DNA of 64,000 nucleotides, taken from positions 124,001 through 188,000 of IMG/VR virus record IMGVR_UViG_3300034158_000023. One strand, written 5' to 3'. Under the pieces are notes generated by a model that was not told the origin of the DNA, searched no databases, and saw nothing but the letters and a program-made list of their open reading frames with translations. The stretch is from a virus. The first letter of the stretch is position 1; each line of letters opens with the position of its first letter. Below, piece after piece: positions 53,527-61,655 of this stretch. Both the position numbers and the translations under genes were made by a program.

Positions 53527-53616
53527 ATGAACAAATTCGAAAAGTTTGTTGAGCGCAACCAAGAAGTTCTACTGTTAATCTCTGCCGTGATTGGGTTGAT
53601 GTACAAATATATTTAG
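53527..53616 (+). CDS. Micro-membrane protein, 29 aa
   Basis: The product has a charged start (MNKFEKFVERNQE) and one hydrophobic helix (VLLLISAVIGLMYKYI). ACAATAAAGGGTATTACC before the ATG is a variant of the common phage leader, and an AT-rich promoter-like run (AAATATATATTG, 53459-53470) lies upstream. It sits between a terminator and a second hairpin (53629-53658), as an independent unit. Function unknown; a membrane-active or regulatory peptide is possible. Confidence 0.5.
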   Translation: MNKFEKFVERNQEVLLLISAVIGLMYKYI

Positions 53617-53628
53617 TTTAATTATATG

Positions 53629-53658
53629 GGAGGTAGTGCACTTAAGTGCGCACCTCCT
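53629..53658 (+). terminator. Hairpin after micro-membrane gene
   Basis: GGGAGGTaGTGCAC-ttaa-GTGCgcACCTCC, an imperfect long stem followed by taaacctatattttttg. Confidence 0.65.
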
Positions 53659-53687
53659 AAACCTATATTTTTTGCCGGAGGTGTAAA

Positions 53688-53942
53688 ATGAGTAAACGTA
53701 AAGTTGAATTAAACTTCGATACTGAAGCAGGTATTCCAGATGCTGTTGCTACTGTACGCCCTATCAACGGACAAACAGAAACCGCAGTAAGAGTGTATGT
53801 CGTAGGTGAAGGTGAAGACCTAGCCGTAGAAGAATTAATAGAGGAAGTTAGACAGCAGTTATCCGCTGATGGCGTATACGTCATGACCTCCCTTAAAATT
53901 CCAACTACTGAGACACACGCATGGAAATCTATTACCCATTAA
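53688..53942 (+). CDS. Unknown small acidic protein, 84 aa
   Basis: CGGAGGTGTAAA precedes the ATG. The product (MSKRKVELNF at the start, then a Val/Glu-rich beta/alpha sequence) has no motif recognised. Confidence 0.72.
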   Translation: MSKRKVELNFDTEAGIPDAVATVRPINGQTETAVRVYVVGEGEDLAVEELIEEVRQQLSADGVYVMTSLKIPTTETHAWKSITH

Positions 53943-54166
53943 TCGCTAGACTTAAGATGACTATGCTAATCGTTGGGTTAGTATGGTCATTGGCTTATGC
54001 CGCTGTAGCGGTAGAGAAGAAAAATAAAATGATGGTCATAGAGGATGTCGTGGTAGAAGCATCATATGAAAACCATCTGTATAATAAAAGGATTTCCAAT
54101 GATTCACAGCATAAATCTGACATGTACAAGAAGCAAAGAAGCAAGCCAGTATTCCATGTACATTGA
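53921..54166 (+). CDS. Possible small membrane protein, 81 aa
   Basis: Overlaps both neighbours. A hydrophobic segment (MTMLIVGLVWSLAYAAVAV) near the N-terminus would anchor it, with a charged C-terminal tail. There is no clear ribosome-binding site, so it may be spurious. Confidence 0.32.
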   Translation: MEIYYPLIARLKMTMLIVGLVWSLAYAAVAVEKKNKMMVIEDVVVEASYENHLYNKRISNDSQHKSDMYKKQRSKPVFHVH

Positions 54167-54470
54167 GTTGCCACCACTCCCTAAGCAGATCTATGATCGA
54201 TCTACAAAGATGTGTATGGTAACTGTAAACGACGTTACATTCCCTTTCTCTGTCACACTACCACTAGAGAAAGATTATCTAAATCCAGAACTTGAAGCAA
54301 TGCCTAAAGTTGATCTGTGGAACTTCCAATCTAAACTTAGAGAACTCAAAATACTTGCTGATGATGAATTTCTCTGCACCGTGCAAACTGGCCTTAAGTT
54401 TAAGGAAAGGCACAAGGGTGCTAACGTTAGACCGGATGAAGCAGCTGCCATTAAATACGAATGGAACTAA
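54099..54470 (+). CDS. Unknown small protein, 123 aa
   Basis: I chose the ATG at 54099 because ATAATAAAAGGATTTCC, the standard leader of this phage, immediately precedes it; a Met 11 codons upstream lacks one. Soluble mixed protein ending in AAAIKYEWN. No motif recognised. Confidence 0.75.
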   Translation: MIHSINLTCTRSKEASQYSMYIELPPLPKQIYDRSTKMCMVTVNDVTFPFSVTLPLEKDYLNPELEAMPKVDLWNFQSKLRELKILADDEFLCTVQTGLKFKERHKGANVRPDEAAAIKYEWN

Positions 54471-54472
54471 AC

Positions 54473-54522
54473 GGCATAAAGAGAGAGCTTAGTGCTCTCT
54501 CTTATTTTTTTGTTTTATGCCG
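54473..54522. terminator. Bidirectional terminator framed by GGCATAA/TTATGCC
   Basis: GGCATAA + AGAGAGAGC-ttagt-GCTCTCTCT + A + T-run + TTTTATGCCG, between convergent genes. Both halves of the box pair are present. Confidence 0.88.
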
Positions 54523-56062
54523 CCATATCAAACCAGCTGTCATCACGATCGTCGTTTACGCTACGACCACCTGGCTTCTTAAGGGATAGATCTTCTCCTT
54601 TAAGATCATCTCGACAGCCCCCTGCATCAAAGAACGGCAGAACACAATAGAGATCTTTCTCTGGTGTCTGTGGCCCACTCTTACGATGCTTACCACGCTG
54701 TAGTGTAAGGTAACTTCGCCCATTAACTTTAACGATGTGGATAAGTATCTCAATGTCAACTTCTTGGTCGATCGTCTTACAGCTATCGTAATACCCTTTG
54801 TTGACGATTTCTTTTACAAAGTCGTCAGTACCATTACGCAACAGATATTTCGCCTCTGTTGAAATCTGATGCGGTGTAATGAAGGCTATCTTACGTGGGT
54901 TAGTAAAGTTACGTACACGACGGAACAAATCACGAGTATCTGAACCAGTTGGGCCTTGAGTACAACCTACCTTACTAAACATGTTCAGGTAGTCAACTGT
55001 GAGTAGATGGATTTCATAACCTTCTGACTCATAGAACATAATCAAGTTAAACAGTTTCTGATAGGTGAACTCAGACGGGTTAACACGCAACATCTTAAAC
55101 GCGTAACCATTGATACTAGTTTCTTCGTAAATGTACTTAGCGGCCTCCTCAGGAGTAACTGCGGTACAATCTGCCACCTCTCCTGTTCGGTTTTCTTTTA
55201 GGCTAGAATACGTTAACAGAATGTTATCTGTTAGTTGGTTCTCTGACGAGATGTGTAAGATAAGTGGTTTCTTATCTGGGTCTAACATATACGGTTTATT
55301 GTAAAGAGCTACCTGCTTAGTTAAGTTCAGAGTAAAACCAGTTTTATAGTTATGTTGTAGTGCACCAACAACCATAAAGTCACCACGACGAATACCAGCA
55401 TGTGATCCCAACATACGGTTCACAGCTTGATACCCAAACTGGAGCATACCTTCTAAACTCGTTTCATCTTGTGCTTCTTTAAAGAGGCCAGCTATTTCTT
55501 CCACATTAGAAAAGTCAACCTCGCCTAATACACCAGCCATACCCTTAGCACCTTGGGCATTACTTTCAACAGTGTACTTCTCAAGATTACTTTGCATCTC
55601 AGTAGCAAAGTTGGTTACATCGATTTGTTCTGTGGTGTATAAAGCACGTTGTACGCATGATCTAATGTAGGCTTGGAAATCTCGCTGTTTAATAAAGTTC
55701 TGTATGAGCTTTGAGTACTCAAGGATCTTTTTCTTAGTTAGTTCAGGAGAGATTTCATCACCAAGTGCATCTGTAATTGCTGTATAGATATGAGTATCAC
55801 TCATGCAGTTGATTTTAATTCTTTGCAATAGTGCTTGTTTATCTAATGGTTCCCCTTTGTCTAAGTCGCACATATGCAATACTGTATGACGTAGGCCGTA
55901 CAGTATTTCCTTATTGTCATCTGTCTCTAAAGTAGCCGCAGGCATTTCCATGGCCTCGACGATTTCTTTTATATGAGCTGAGCTATCGCCTGATTTACCT
56001 AGGGCCATGTTCTCCCAATATAGTAAAGTGATGGCATGCACTAATAATAATCTCGGTTCCAT
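54515..56062 (-). CDS. DnaB-like replicative helicase
   Basis: The 515-aa product has an N-terminal helical half and a RecA-like C-terminal half. A P-loop-like GALQHNYKTGFTLNL lies at residues ~227-241; Walker B-like LLTVDYLNM follows; and the DnaB-type motif FITPHQISTEAKYLL precedes the C-terminus. The loop has K-T in the right place but lacks the usual Gly-x-Gly-x-Gly before it, as some phage replicative helicases do. It unwinds DNA at the replication fork with the split polymerase and SSB-like protein. Start is ATG 56062 with TTAGGTAAAAAAAT before it; the end is at the shared terminator. Confidence 0.8.
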   Translation of the reverse strand: MEPRLLLVHAITLLYWENMALGKSGDSSAHIKEIVEAMEMPAATLETDDNKEILYGLRHTVLHMCDLDKGEPLDKQALLQRIKINCMSDTHIYTAITDALGDEISPELTKKKILEYSKLIQNFIKQRDFQAYIRSCVQRALYTTEQIDVTNFATEMQSNLEKYTVESNAQGAKGMAGVLGEVDFSNVEEIAGLFKEAQDETSLEGMLQFGYQAVNRMLGSHAGIRRGDFMVVGALQHNYKTGFTLNLTKQVALYNKPYMLDPDKKPLILHISSENQLTDNILLTYSSLKENRTGEVADCTAVTPEEAAKYIYEETSINGYAFKMLRVNPSEFTYQKLFNLIMFYESEGYEIHLLTVDYLNMFSKVGCTQGPTGSDTRDLFRRVRNFTNPRKIAFITPHQISTEAKYLLRNGTDDFVKEIVNKGYYDSCKTIDQEVDIEILIHIVKVNGRSYLTLQRGKHRKSGPQTPEKDLYCVLPFFDAGGCRDDLKGEDLSLKKPGGRSVNDDRDDSWFDMAA

Positions 56063-56094
56063 ATATTTTTTTACCTAATTAAAAGGGAGTCATC

Positions 56095-56616
56095 ATGATC
56101 AATAAGAGTCATTACGTGACTATTGTACCCAAATGGTTAGCTGACCAGTTAGCGTTAGTTGGTGAAGATTTGAAGATAGTTGAAGACTTTCAAAAACTAT
56201 CCGCTATAATATCAGCAAGTGAAATAAGTTATTACTTTTTATCTATTCAAAAGCTCCGTGAATACCTTCCTGATGCGTTTGATGATATGCGATTGTTATC
56301 AGAAAAAAGTAATAATTTGCAATGGGTGTCTGAAAACGGTGATGTTATAGCTAAGGCAAAGTTAGAATTCGATAAAGCTTTTTATAAGGCCAAAGGAAAT
56401 TTAACTAAAGATGATGTAGATCTTATAGTGAGACGCACGTCTTATAAACCTAAAGCTATTGCTGATGATACTCTAGCATTAGTTGGATTTGATTGCGAAA
56501 CCGAATACCCCTATTCGAAGTTCTTACGTGATTGTTGCGCTGAATTAAATAAACAAATATTATTTGACCAGTATAGCAACATGGAAGTGTTTCGACAATA
56601 CACAAGACATGCTTAA
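56095..56616 (+). CDS. Unknown protein, 173 aa
   Basis: TAAAAGGGAGTCATC precedes the ATG. Soluble protein divergent from the helicase. Base composition is slightly more AT-rich than its neighbours. No motif recognised. It is a single gene before the capsid unit. Confidence 0.78.
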   Translation: MINKSHYVTIVPKWLADQLALVGEDLKIVEDFQKLSAIISASEISYYFLSIQKLREYLPDAFDDMRLLSEKSNNLQWVSENGDVIAKAKLEFDKAFYKAKGNLTKDDVDLIVRRTSYKPKAIADDTLALVGFDCETEYPYSKFLRDCCAELNKQILFDQYSNMEVFRQYTRHA

Positions 56617-56721
56617 TAATAGTGTGTAATTTAATTCTGACGACTCCATCGGTCGTATAGTATGCAGTAGTGGCCTCGGCCGTTATTATATTCCTTAAGA
56701 TTAACCTTCCAGAGGTACGTT
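56617..56721 (+). promoter_or_regulatory. Capsid gene leader
   Basis: Holds a small hairpin CGACTCCATCGGTCG (about 56643-56657), GTATAGTATGCAG that fits the short TATG late-promoter pattern of phiKZ, the palindrome GGCCTCGGCC, and CCAGAGGTACGTT as the ribosome-binding site. Confidence 0.5.
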
Positions 56722-58887
56722 ATGTCCCATTTTACACGAGTAGATCAAAGTTCAGGTCTTGGTGCTCTGTACGCAACCATTAATGCAACTCTTTCTAAAC
56801 AAGCTGCGGTTGTTGCAAACGACGTTACTGCTAGAGCTGTAGCTGGTTTAGAGTCTGCTGCTATTGGCGCTCACCGCGACACTCACAAAAACATTGAGAA
56901 CATGCTGTCACAGTGTGTTACTAGCGTTCCAAGCGTCGCTGCCCCAACTTGCCACGGCTTAGAAGCTGCTGCAATCCTTGTAGCTGCATCAAGCAATCCA
57001 TCTGTTTATCACGACGCCGTACGTGGTGCACAAAACATCCACGCTAAACTGCGTGAGTTCGGTCCTTTAGGTAGCGGTAACGCAGGTGCTTTAAGCTACT
57101 CTACTGGTACTGAGTCATTTGATACTCAAGAACTAGCCAAGCACACTGTACAGTCAATCACTTACACGATTGATGCCGTTCGTCAAGATGCATTAGGTGA
57201 ATTGTTCTTCCCAACAATCGTAGCAACTCCAGACCAAGCTTTCTATAAAGCTTCTGTAGTTCGTCCTACGATCTTCCGCGGTATTACTCACAGTCGTGAT
57301 GGTAATCCGACCAAGTGGGAAAAGTACAACCTGTTAGACGCGTATCGTGATGCTTCTTTACTGAAGAACGATTCAACTCGTCTGATTCCATATGCTTCAT
57401 CTGAAGCAGTTGACAACTTAGCGCCTGTTTCTGAAATCGCTACAGTTAACGTTAAAGTCGGCGACTGGACTGTTCCATCACGTCCTCTGAAAATGGGTAA
57501 GAAGATTAACCTTATCGGTATCTCCATGCACCCAGATTTAGTAGCTAACGGTGTTTGTGATCAAACTGACCACATTGACCGCGCTGCACGTGTTGAAGCG
57601 TTGTATGTTAAAGTTACCAAAACTGGTAACGCTGCGCCAGCTGAGATCATCAAGTTCAACGTTTTAGGCATGCCATCAAGCAACTTCTACAAGACGCAAG
57701 AAGGTAAAGGCTACGACGCAATGCTCAAGATGACTCTGCGTTCATTGCGCCTTGACAAAAACACCAAGTCTATCTCTGGTGCAGTTCCAGCTATGTTAGC
57801 TGATTTCGTAGCAGCCAACTTAGCAGTTGACTTAGAAACTGTTGTTGACGGTGAATTGAACTTCGAACAAGGTACTGCAAACGTTCGCGGTAGCCACCTG
57901 ACTCCACGTGCAATTTACGACGTGTCTTCTGATCTGGCTACTCAGTTAACTACGCATGCTTCTTTGGAAAATTTAGTATTCGAACCAGTTTACTGGGACA
58001 TCGATGCTCACCTGACTAACACCAACCGTCGTACTCGCGGTACCATGTTAGACAATGACGTCTTCGAAGAAATTTACACCATCGGTTTGTTAGCTCCTAT
58101 CAGCGTACAGAAGCCAGTGCACCTTACTGACAAATCTGCTGTCACTGAAGTTGAAACAGATACTCTGGTTAAAGCTACTCACGTGATCATCAGTAACAGC
58201 GCTGTAACAACTCTGCTGAACTACTGTGAACATTTGAAATCTTTCTACCACAAAAATATCAATCACCTGCGTGCTGCATCTATCGACGGTGAAGGTATTG
58301 AAGGTATCGGTCGTTTATTGGTAACTCCATTCTACGCCGAAGCTGAAATCGACTTAGTTGAAGTAATCAACTCATTGACTTCAACTGATAAGATGAGCGA
58401 CTTACGTGGTTACTTCACTGGTTTCATCACTGAACTCGGTTACCGTATGGCTCAACGTTCTGGTTACTTGCCTGTGTTACGTCAGTACACTAACAACCCA
58501 GAAGCTACGCCTACACTACTGATCGGTACTGACCAAGTGTTGCCACAGTTCATGATGATCAATGGCGATCCACGTGCTGTCGGTCCTACTCTGAAGCATG
58601 AGATCGCATCAAGCCCAGATGACCGTATGGTTGGTGAAATCATCCTTAGCTTCGGCAAGGTAGATGACAAGAACTTCTGTCCTCTGAACTCTGGTAACAT
58701 GATCTGGATTCCAGAGTGGATTTCTACAATCCCAGTAAACCGCGGTGGCGCTACTGTGAATGAAACTTGCGTACAACCACGTTTCCGTCACGTGATCAAC
58801 TTACCAATCTTCGCACGTATCAAAGTTACTAACCTTGATAAGTACTTAGGTACTAAGATGAACATCGCTTACAAAGAAGTCGTTTAA
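56722..58887 (+). CDS. Major capsid protein
   Basis: The 721-aa product and its strongly biased codon usage (GCT, CGT, GAA, GGT), strong leader and strong terminator are typical of the major capsid protein of phiKZ-like phages (phiKZ gp120, ~750 aa). The first ~130 residues look like a propeptide rich in Ala/Ser with GLE strings at 42-44 and 79-81 (AGLES, HGLEA). STGTESFDTQ at ~128-136 marks the likely cleavage by the prohead protease, leaving ~590 residues that would form the HK97-like shell. The following genes (a coiled-coil protein, then a putative RNAP beta N-part) reproduce the phiKZ gp120-gp123 order. Assignment rests on size, expression signals and synteny. Confidence 0.82.
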   Translation: MSHFTRVDQSSGLGALYATINATLSKQAAVVANDVTARAVAGLESAAIGAHRDTHKNIENMLSQCVTSVPSVAAPTCHGLEAAAILVAASSNPSVYHDAVRGAQNIHAKLREFGPLGSGNAGALSYSTGTESFDTQELAKHTVQSITYTIDAVRQDALGELFFPTIVATPDQAFYKASVVRPTIFRGITHSRDGNPTKWEKYNLLDAYRDASLLKNDSTRLIPYASSEAVDNLAPVSEIATVNVKVGDWTVPSRPLKMGKKINLIGISMHPDLVANGVCDQTDHIDRAARVEALYVKVTKTGNAAPAEIIKFNVLGMPSSNFYKTQEGKGYDAMLKMTLRSLRLDKNTKSISGAVPAMLADFVAANLAVDLETVVDGELNFEQGTANVRGSHLTPRAIYDVSSDLATQLTTHASLENLVFEPVYWDIDAHLTNTNRRTRGTMLDNDVFEEIYTIGLLAPISVQKPVHLTDKSAVTEVETDTLVKATHVIISNSAVTTLLNYCEHLKSFYHKNINHLRAASIDGEGIEGIGRLLVTPFYAEAEIDLVEVINSLTSTDKMSDLRGYFTGFITELGYRMAQRSGYLPVLRQYTNNPEATPTLLIGTDQVLPQFMMINGDPRAVGPTLKHEIASSPDDRMVGEIILSFGKVDDKNFCPLNSGNMIWIPEWISTIPVNRGGATVNETCVQPRFRHVINLPIFARIKVTNLDKYLGTKMNIAYKEVV

Positions 58888-58908
58888 CGATTACTTAGTA
58901 TGACTTAA

Positions 58909-58936
58909 AAGAGAGGGGCTTCGGCTCCTCTCTTTT
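58909..58936 (+). terminator. Intrinsic terminator after capsid gene
   Basis: AAGAGAGGgGC-ttcg-GCtCCTCTCTT then TTTG; stem with a single mismatch. Confidence 0.85.
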
Positions 58937-58950
58937 GTCCCGAACTTATC

Positions 58951-58969
58951 GTAGACATATATTATCCTA
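58951..58969 (+). promoter_or_regulatory. Probable promoter (19-bp repeat copy)
   Basis: Exact second copy of the 19-mer at 10058-10076 and in the same setting: after a terminator, ~50 bases before a gene. Confidence 0.6.
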
Positions 58970-59017
58970 CTGCACAACAATCAAAAATGGAATTATAATA
59001 AGCAGGATGGTCTAAGC

Positions 59018-60016
59018 ATGACAGACACATCAACTCCGATTACTATTCAGCCACCTAAATTAAACAAGGAGATAGCTCTACCTGAAGTGCCTGGATTCCA
59101 GATGAACATTTCAATATGGAATCTTACCAGTATTTCCATCTATGTTAAAGATGCGAATAACAGTGTTTATGAAATATTGTCCCAACAAGAGCCCGGAGGT
59201 CTCTTAGCGGTATACTACAATGTAAGAACTAAAGTTTCTGTTAAAAAATATCGGATACAACCATTGTGTAGGGAATGGGGTAACCGAGTACTTCTGGAAA
59301 GTGAGTTTAGTAATGATGATAGGGCATTTTATATCCCAGAGTTAAATTTAGTAATGGGAACTAAAGAAAGTGTGGAGCGTACTCCACACCCGTTATGCTG
59401 TATCAACCACTCTACAAGACATAAAGTTTTGAGTGACACAGTTGTTTGTGAGTACACGTTGGTAGATAATGATGGAGTGCTCCCACAAATCTGGTTGATG
59501 GATTGTGGCGAGATACGTACATTAACAGCTATCAAAGATGAGACCAGACTTCCTGGTATCTATGTATCCAGTAACAACATCGTTACAGAGGGTGAGTTAT
59601 TAAATAAAGCAAGCAGAGTGTTCCACCCCATGAACCAAGTTTTAGAAGCCATGACTGAAAGGAAATCTAGCGGATTGTTAGCTTATGTATTCCCGAATAG
59701 GTTAGATGCAATGACACACGGAGAGCCACATAAAGTGGCGGAACGTATGCACGCAGAACAGATGGCTACCTTAAAACGAGACAAAGAACTACAAGCACTA
59801 GAGTTAGATGACCTTAAACGGAACCATGAACTCAAGCTGATAGAGTTAGATCAAAAGCAGAAAGAGGTAGAGCACATAAGTAAACTCCAAAGTCTCCACA
59901 CTAAGGATTATTATGATGCTAAATCTTACGTACGTAAAGATTCCATCGAATGGTGGAAGATTGTGCCTGCGGCAATCTCTTCAGTAGTTCTAGTAGCAAC
60001 GGTTTTTAAAGCATGA
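59018..60016 (+). CDS. Coiled-coil protein with C-terminal membrane anchor, 332 aa
   Basis: Residues 1 to ~220 form a beta-rich domain with several Cys. Residues ~235-300 are a long charged coiled coil (HAEQMATLKRDKELQALELD, then DLKRNHELKLIELDQKQKE). A short C-terminal hydrophobic segment follows (IVPAAISSVVLVATVF, ~315-330). Tail-anchored topology suggests it acts at the host inner membrane or in the virion. It lies between the capsid and the RNAP beta N-part gene; no family recognised. Start after GCAGGATGGTCTAAGC. Confidence 0.75.
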   Translation: MTDTSTPITIQPPKLNKEIALPEVPGFQMNISIWNLTSISIYVKDANNSVYEILSQQEPGGLLAVYYNVRTKVSVKKYRIQPLCREWGNRVLLESEFSNDDRAFYIPELNLVMGTKESVERTPHPLCCINHSTRHKVLSDTVVCEYTLVDNDGVLPQIWLMDCGEIRTLTAIKDETRLPGIYVSSNNIVTEGELLNKASRVFHPMNQVLEAMTERKSSGLLAYVFPNRLDAMTHGEPHKVAERMHAEQMATLKRDKELQALELDDLKRNHELKLIELDQKQKEVEHISKLQSLHTKDYYDAKSYVRKDSIEWWKIVPAAISSVVLVATVFKA

Positions 60017-60023
60017 GGGTAAA

Positions 60024-61634
60024 ATGAGCGATCATTTGTTTGAAGCGGCTAAAAGGAACATACCTAACATTAACAAACGTTTTATCGAGGGGGTGCCAGT
60101 ACAGGAATTAGCTCATGCAAAAGAACACATAGATCGATACTTCAAGATTGCTTCTCAGAACTTTCCACCAGGTGTAGAGTATTTGCGAGTAGAACGTTGT
60201 ACTCCACAAGAAGCGCATGAAGCCTTAACGGGGAAAAAGCGGGGCTCTCAAAAGCCTACGGCCAATAGACCTAACTACGATTTAGCTAGAACAGATATGT
60301 TCATGTTAAAAGTATTTCTACGGTTTAATGGTGAAGACATCCCTCCTAAGTTTTTAGGTGTGCCGTTTGCAGAGCAAGCAGGTACTATCCATTTACGTGG
60401 GCCTTTAAACACCATCTCACCAGTGTTGGCAGATCCTATCTTATCTGTATCCAAGGACAGTATCTTTATTCCTTTCCTACGAGATAGAGTCACGTTTTAT
60501 CGCCACACTTACTACTACCGTAAAAATGGACTTACGGTTAATAAGTACATAGTCTGGTCTCCAATTCACAGCTATGCACCTAAAGCTACCGCTACAAACA
60601 GTATAAAAACAACAGTACCGCACTACCTATTTTGTAAACTCGGTCTACATGAGGCGTTTCGCCTTTATGCTGGCGCAGAGATTGCTGTAGGGTATGATGA
60701 GATAAATACTGATACCTACCCAGCTTCACAGGGATGGGATATCTATGAATCCAATGGACAACCTTTGAAAAGGAGATCTGTAGCTACGGCAAAATCGTTA
60801 GTACGTTTAGCGATGCGTAGCGAAGTGAGTAACAACTTAACACAAAGTATGTTGGCAGCATTTTTCTATTTAGTAGATGCGTTCCCAGAACGAGTACTAC
60901 CTAAATACTGTCACGACCCAGCGTTATGGAAAGTTCTTATGGGGTTATTGTTAGAGTATTCTGATAGGAATGAGGGACGATTGATTTCTGATATCGAAAC
61001 TCATTTAGCTTCACTTGACCAATACGTAGACACAATAGTAAAAGACGACTTATCGAAAGTTAATATATTCGTTAATGACATCTATGAGTTATTTGTCTAT
61101 ATGACTAAAAACATTTCCGCTCATTTGATTGGAGCCACACCAAACGACCTGTTCGAAAAGAAACTGATGGTAAACCGATATGTTCTCCTAGATTACATTA
61201 AGGCTATCTTTAACTTCAGTTATAAACTAAACAGTGGTAGTGGGAAACGTGATTTGTCATTAAAGGTTATTAACCAAGCAGCTGGGAAGTTCTTAAATCC
61301 CAACATCATTTACAATTTACCGAAGTCTCATGGTGAAGTGAATATTGTAAGCTCGCCTGGTGACTGCTATTTGTTCAAACATACCTGTAGATACATTTTA
61401 CAAGTGGATGCAACATCTCGCAGAGGTAGTGGTAAAAGAAGAGCAGAAGATAGTTCAAGGTCGCTACATGTGTCCTTAGCCTATGTCGCTAGTGCTCGTA
61501 ACTTACCTAAACCTGAACCAACTGGTCAAACGCAAGCAAATCCGTGGGTGGAGTTCACTCATGATTTACATATCAGAGCTAACCCTAAAACTCTGGCGCT
61601 AAGAACAGCTACACAGAAATTGATTGCTAGATAA
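60024..61634 (+). CDS. Probable non-virion RNA polymerase beta N-terminal subunit
   Basis: Residues ~95-160 read GEDIPPKFLGVPFAEQ, AGTIHLRGPLNTISPVLAD, then IPFLRDRVTFYRH. This follows the pattern of the beta lobe region (GE.P......GTFIING.ERVIVSQ......). Near the C-terminus, LPKSHGEVNIVSSPGDCYLF and a later TGQTQANPWVEF resemble the region before the fork loop. It lies two genes after the capsid gene, as phiKZ gp123 (beta N-part) does after gp120. The similarity is weak but ordered. Together with genes at 4.0, 10.1, 15.6 and 17.7 kb it would complete the five-subunit enzyme. Spaced 8 bases from the preceding gene. Confidence 0.62.
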   Translation: MSDHLFEAAKRNIPNINKRFIEGVPVQELAHAKEHIDRYFKIASQNFPPGVEYLRVERCTPQEAHEALTGKKRGSQKPTANRPNYDLARTDMFMLKVFLRFNGEDIPPKFLGVPFAEQAGTIHLRGPLNTISPVLADPILSVSKDSIFIPFLRDRVTFYRHTYYYRKNGLTVNKYIVWSPIHSYAPKATATNSIKTTVPHYLFCKLGLHEAFRLYAGAEIAVGYDEINTDTYPASQGWDIYESNGQPLKRRSVATAKSLVRLAMRSEVSNNLTQSMLAAFFYLVDAFPERVLPKYCHDPALWKVLMGLLLEYSDRNEGRLISDIETHLASLDQYVDTIVKDDLSKVNIFVNDIYELFVYMTKNISAHLIGATPNDLFEKKLMVNRYVLLDYIKAIFNFSYKLNSGSGKRDLSLKVINQAAGKFLNPNIIYNLPKSHGEVNIVSSPGDCYLFKHTCRYILQVDATSRRGSGKRRAEDSSRSLHVSLAYVASARNLPKPEPTGQTQANPWVEFTHDLHIRANPKTLALRTATQKLIAR

Positions 61635-61655
61635 ATAATAAAAGGTAAAAGTACG

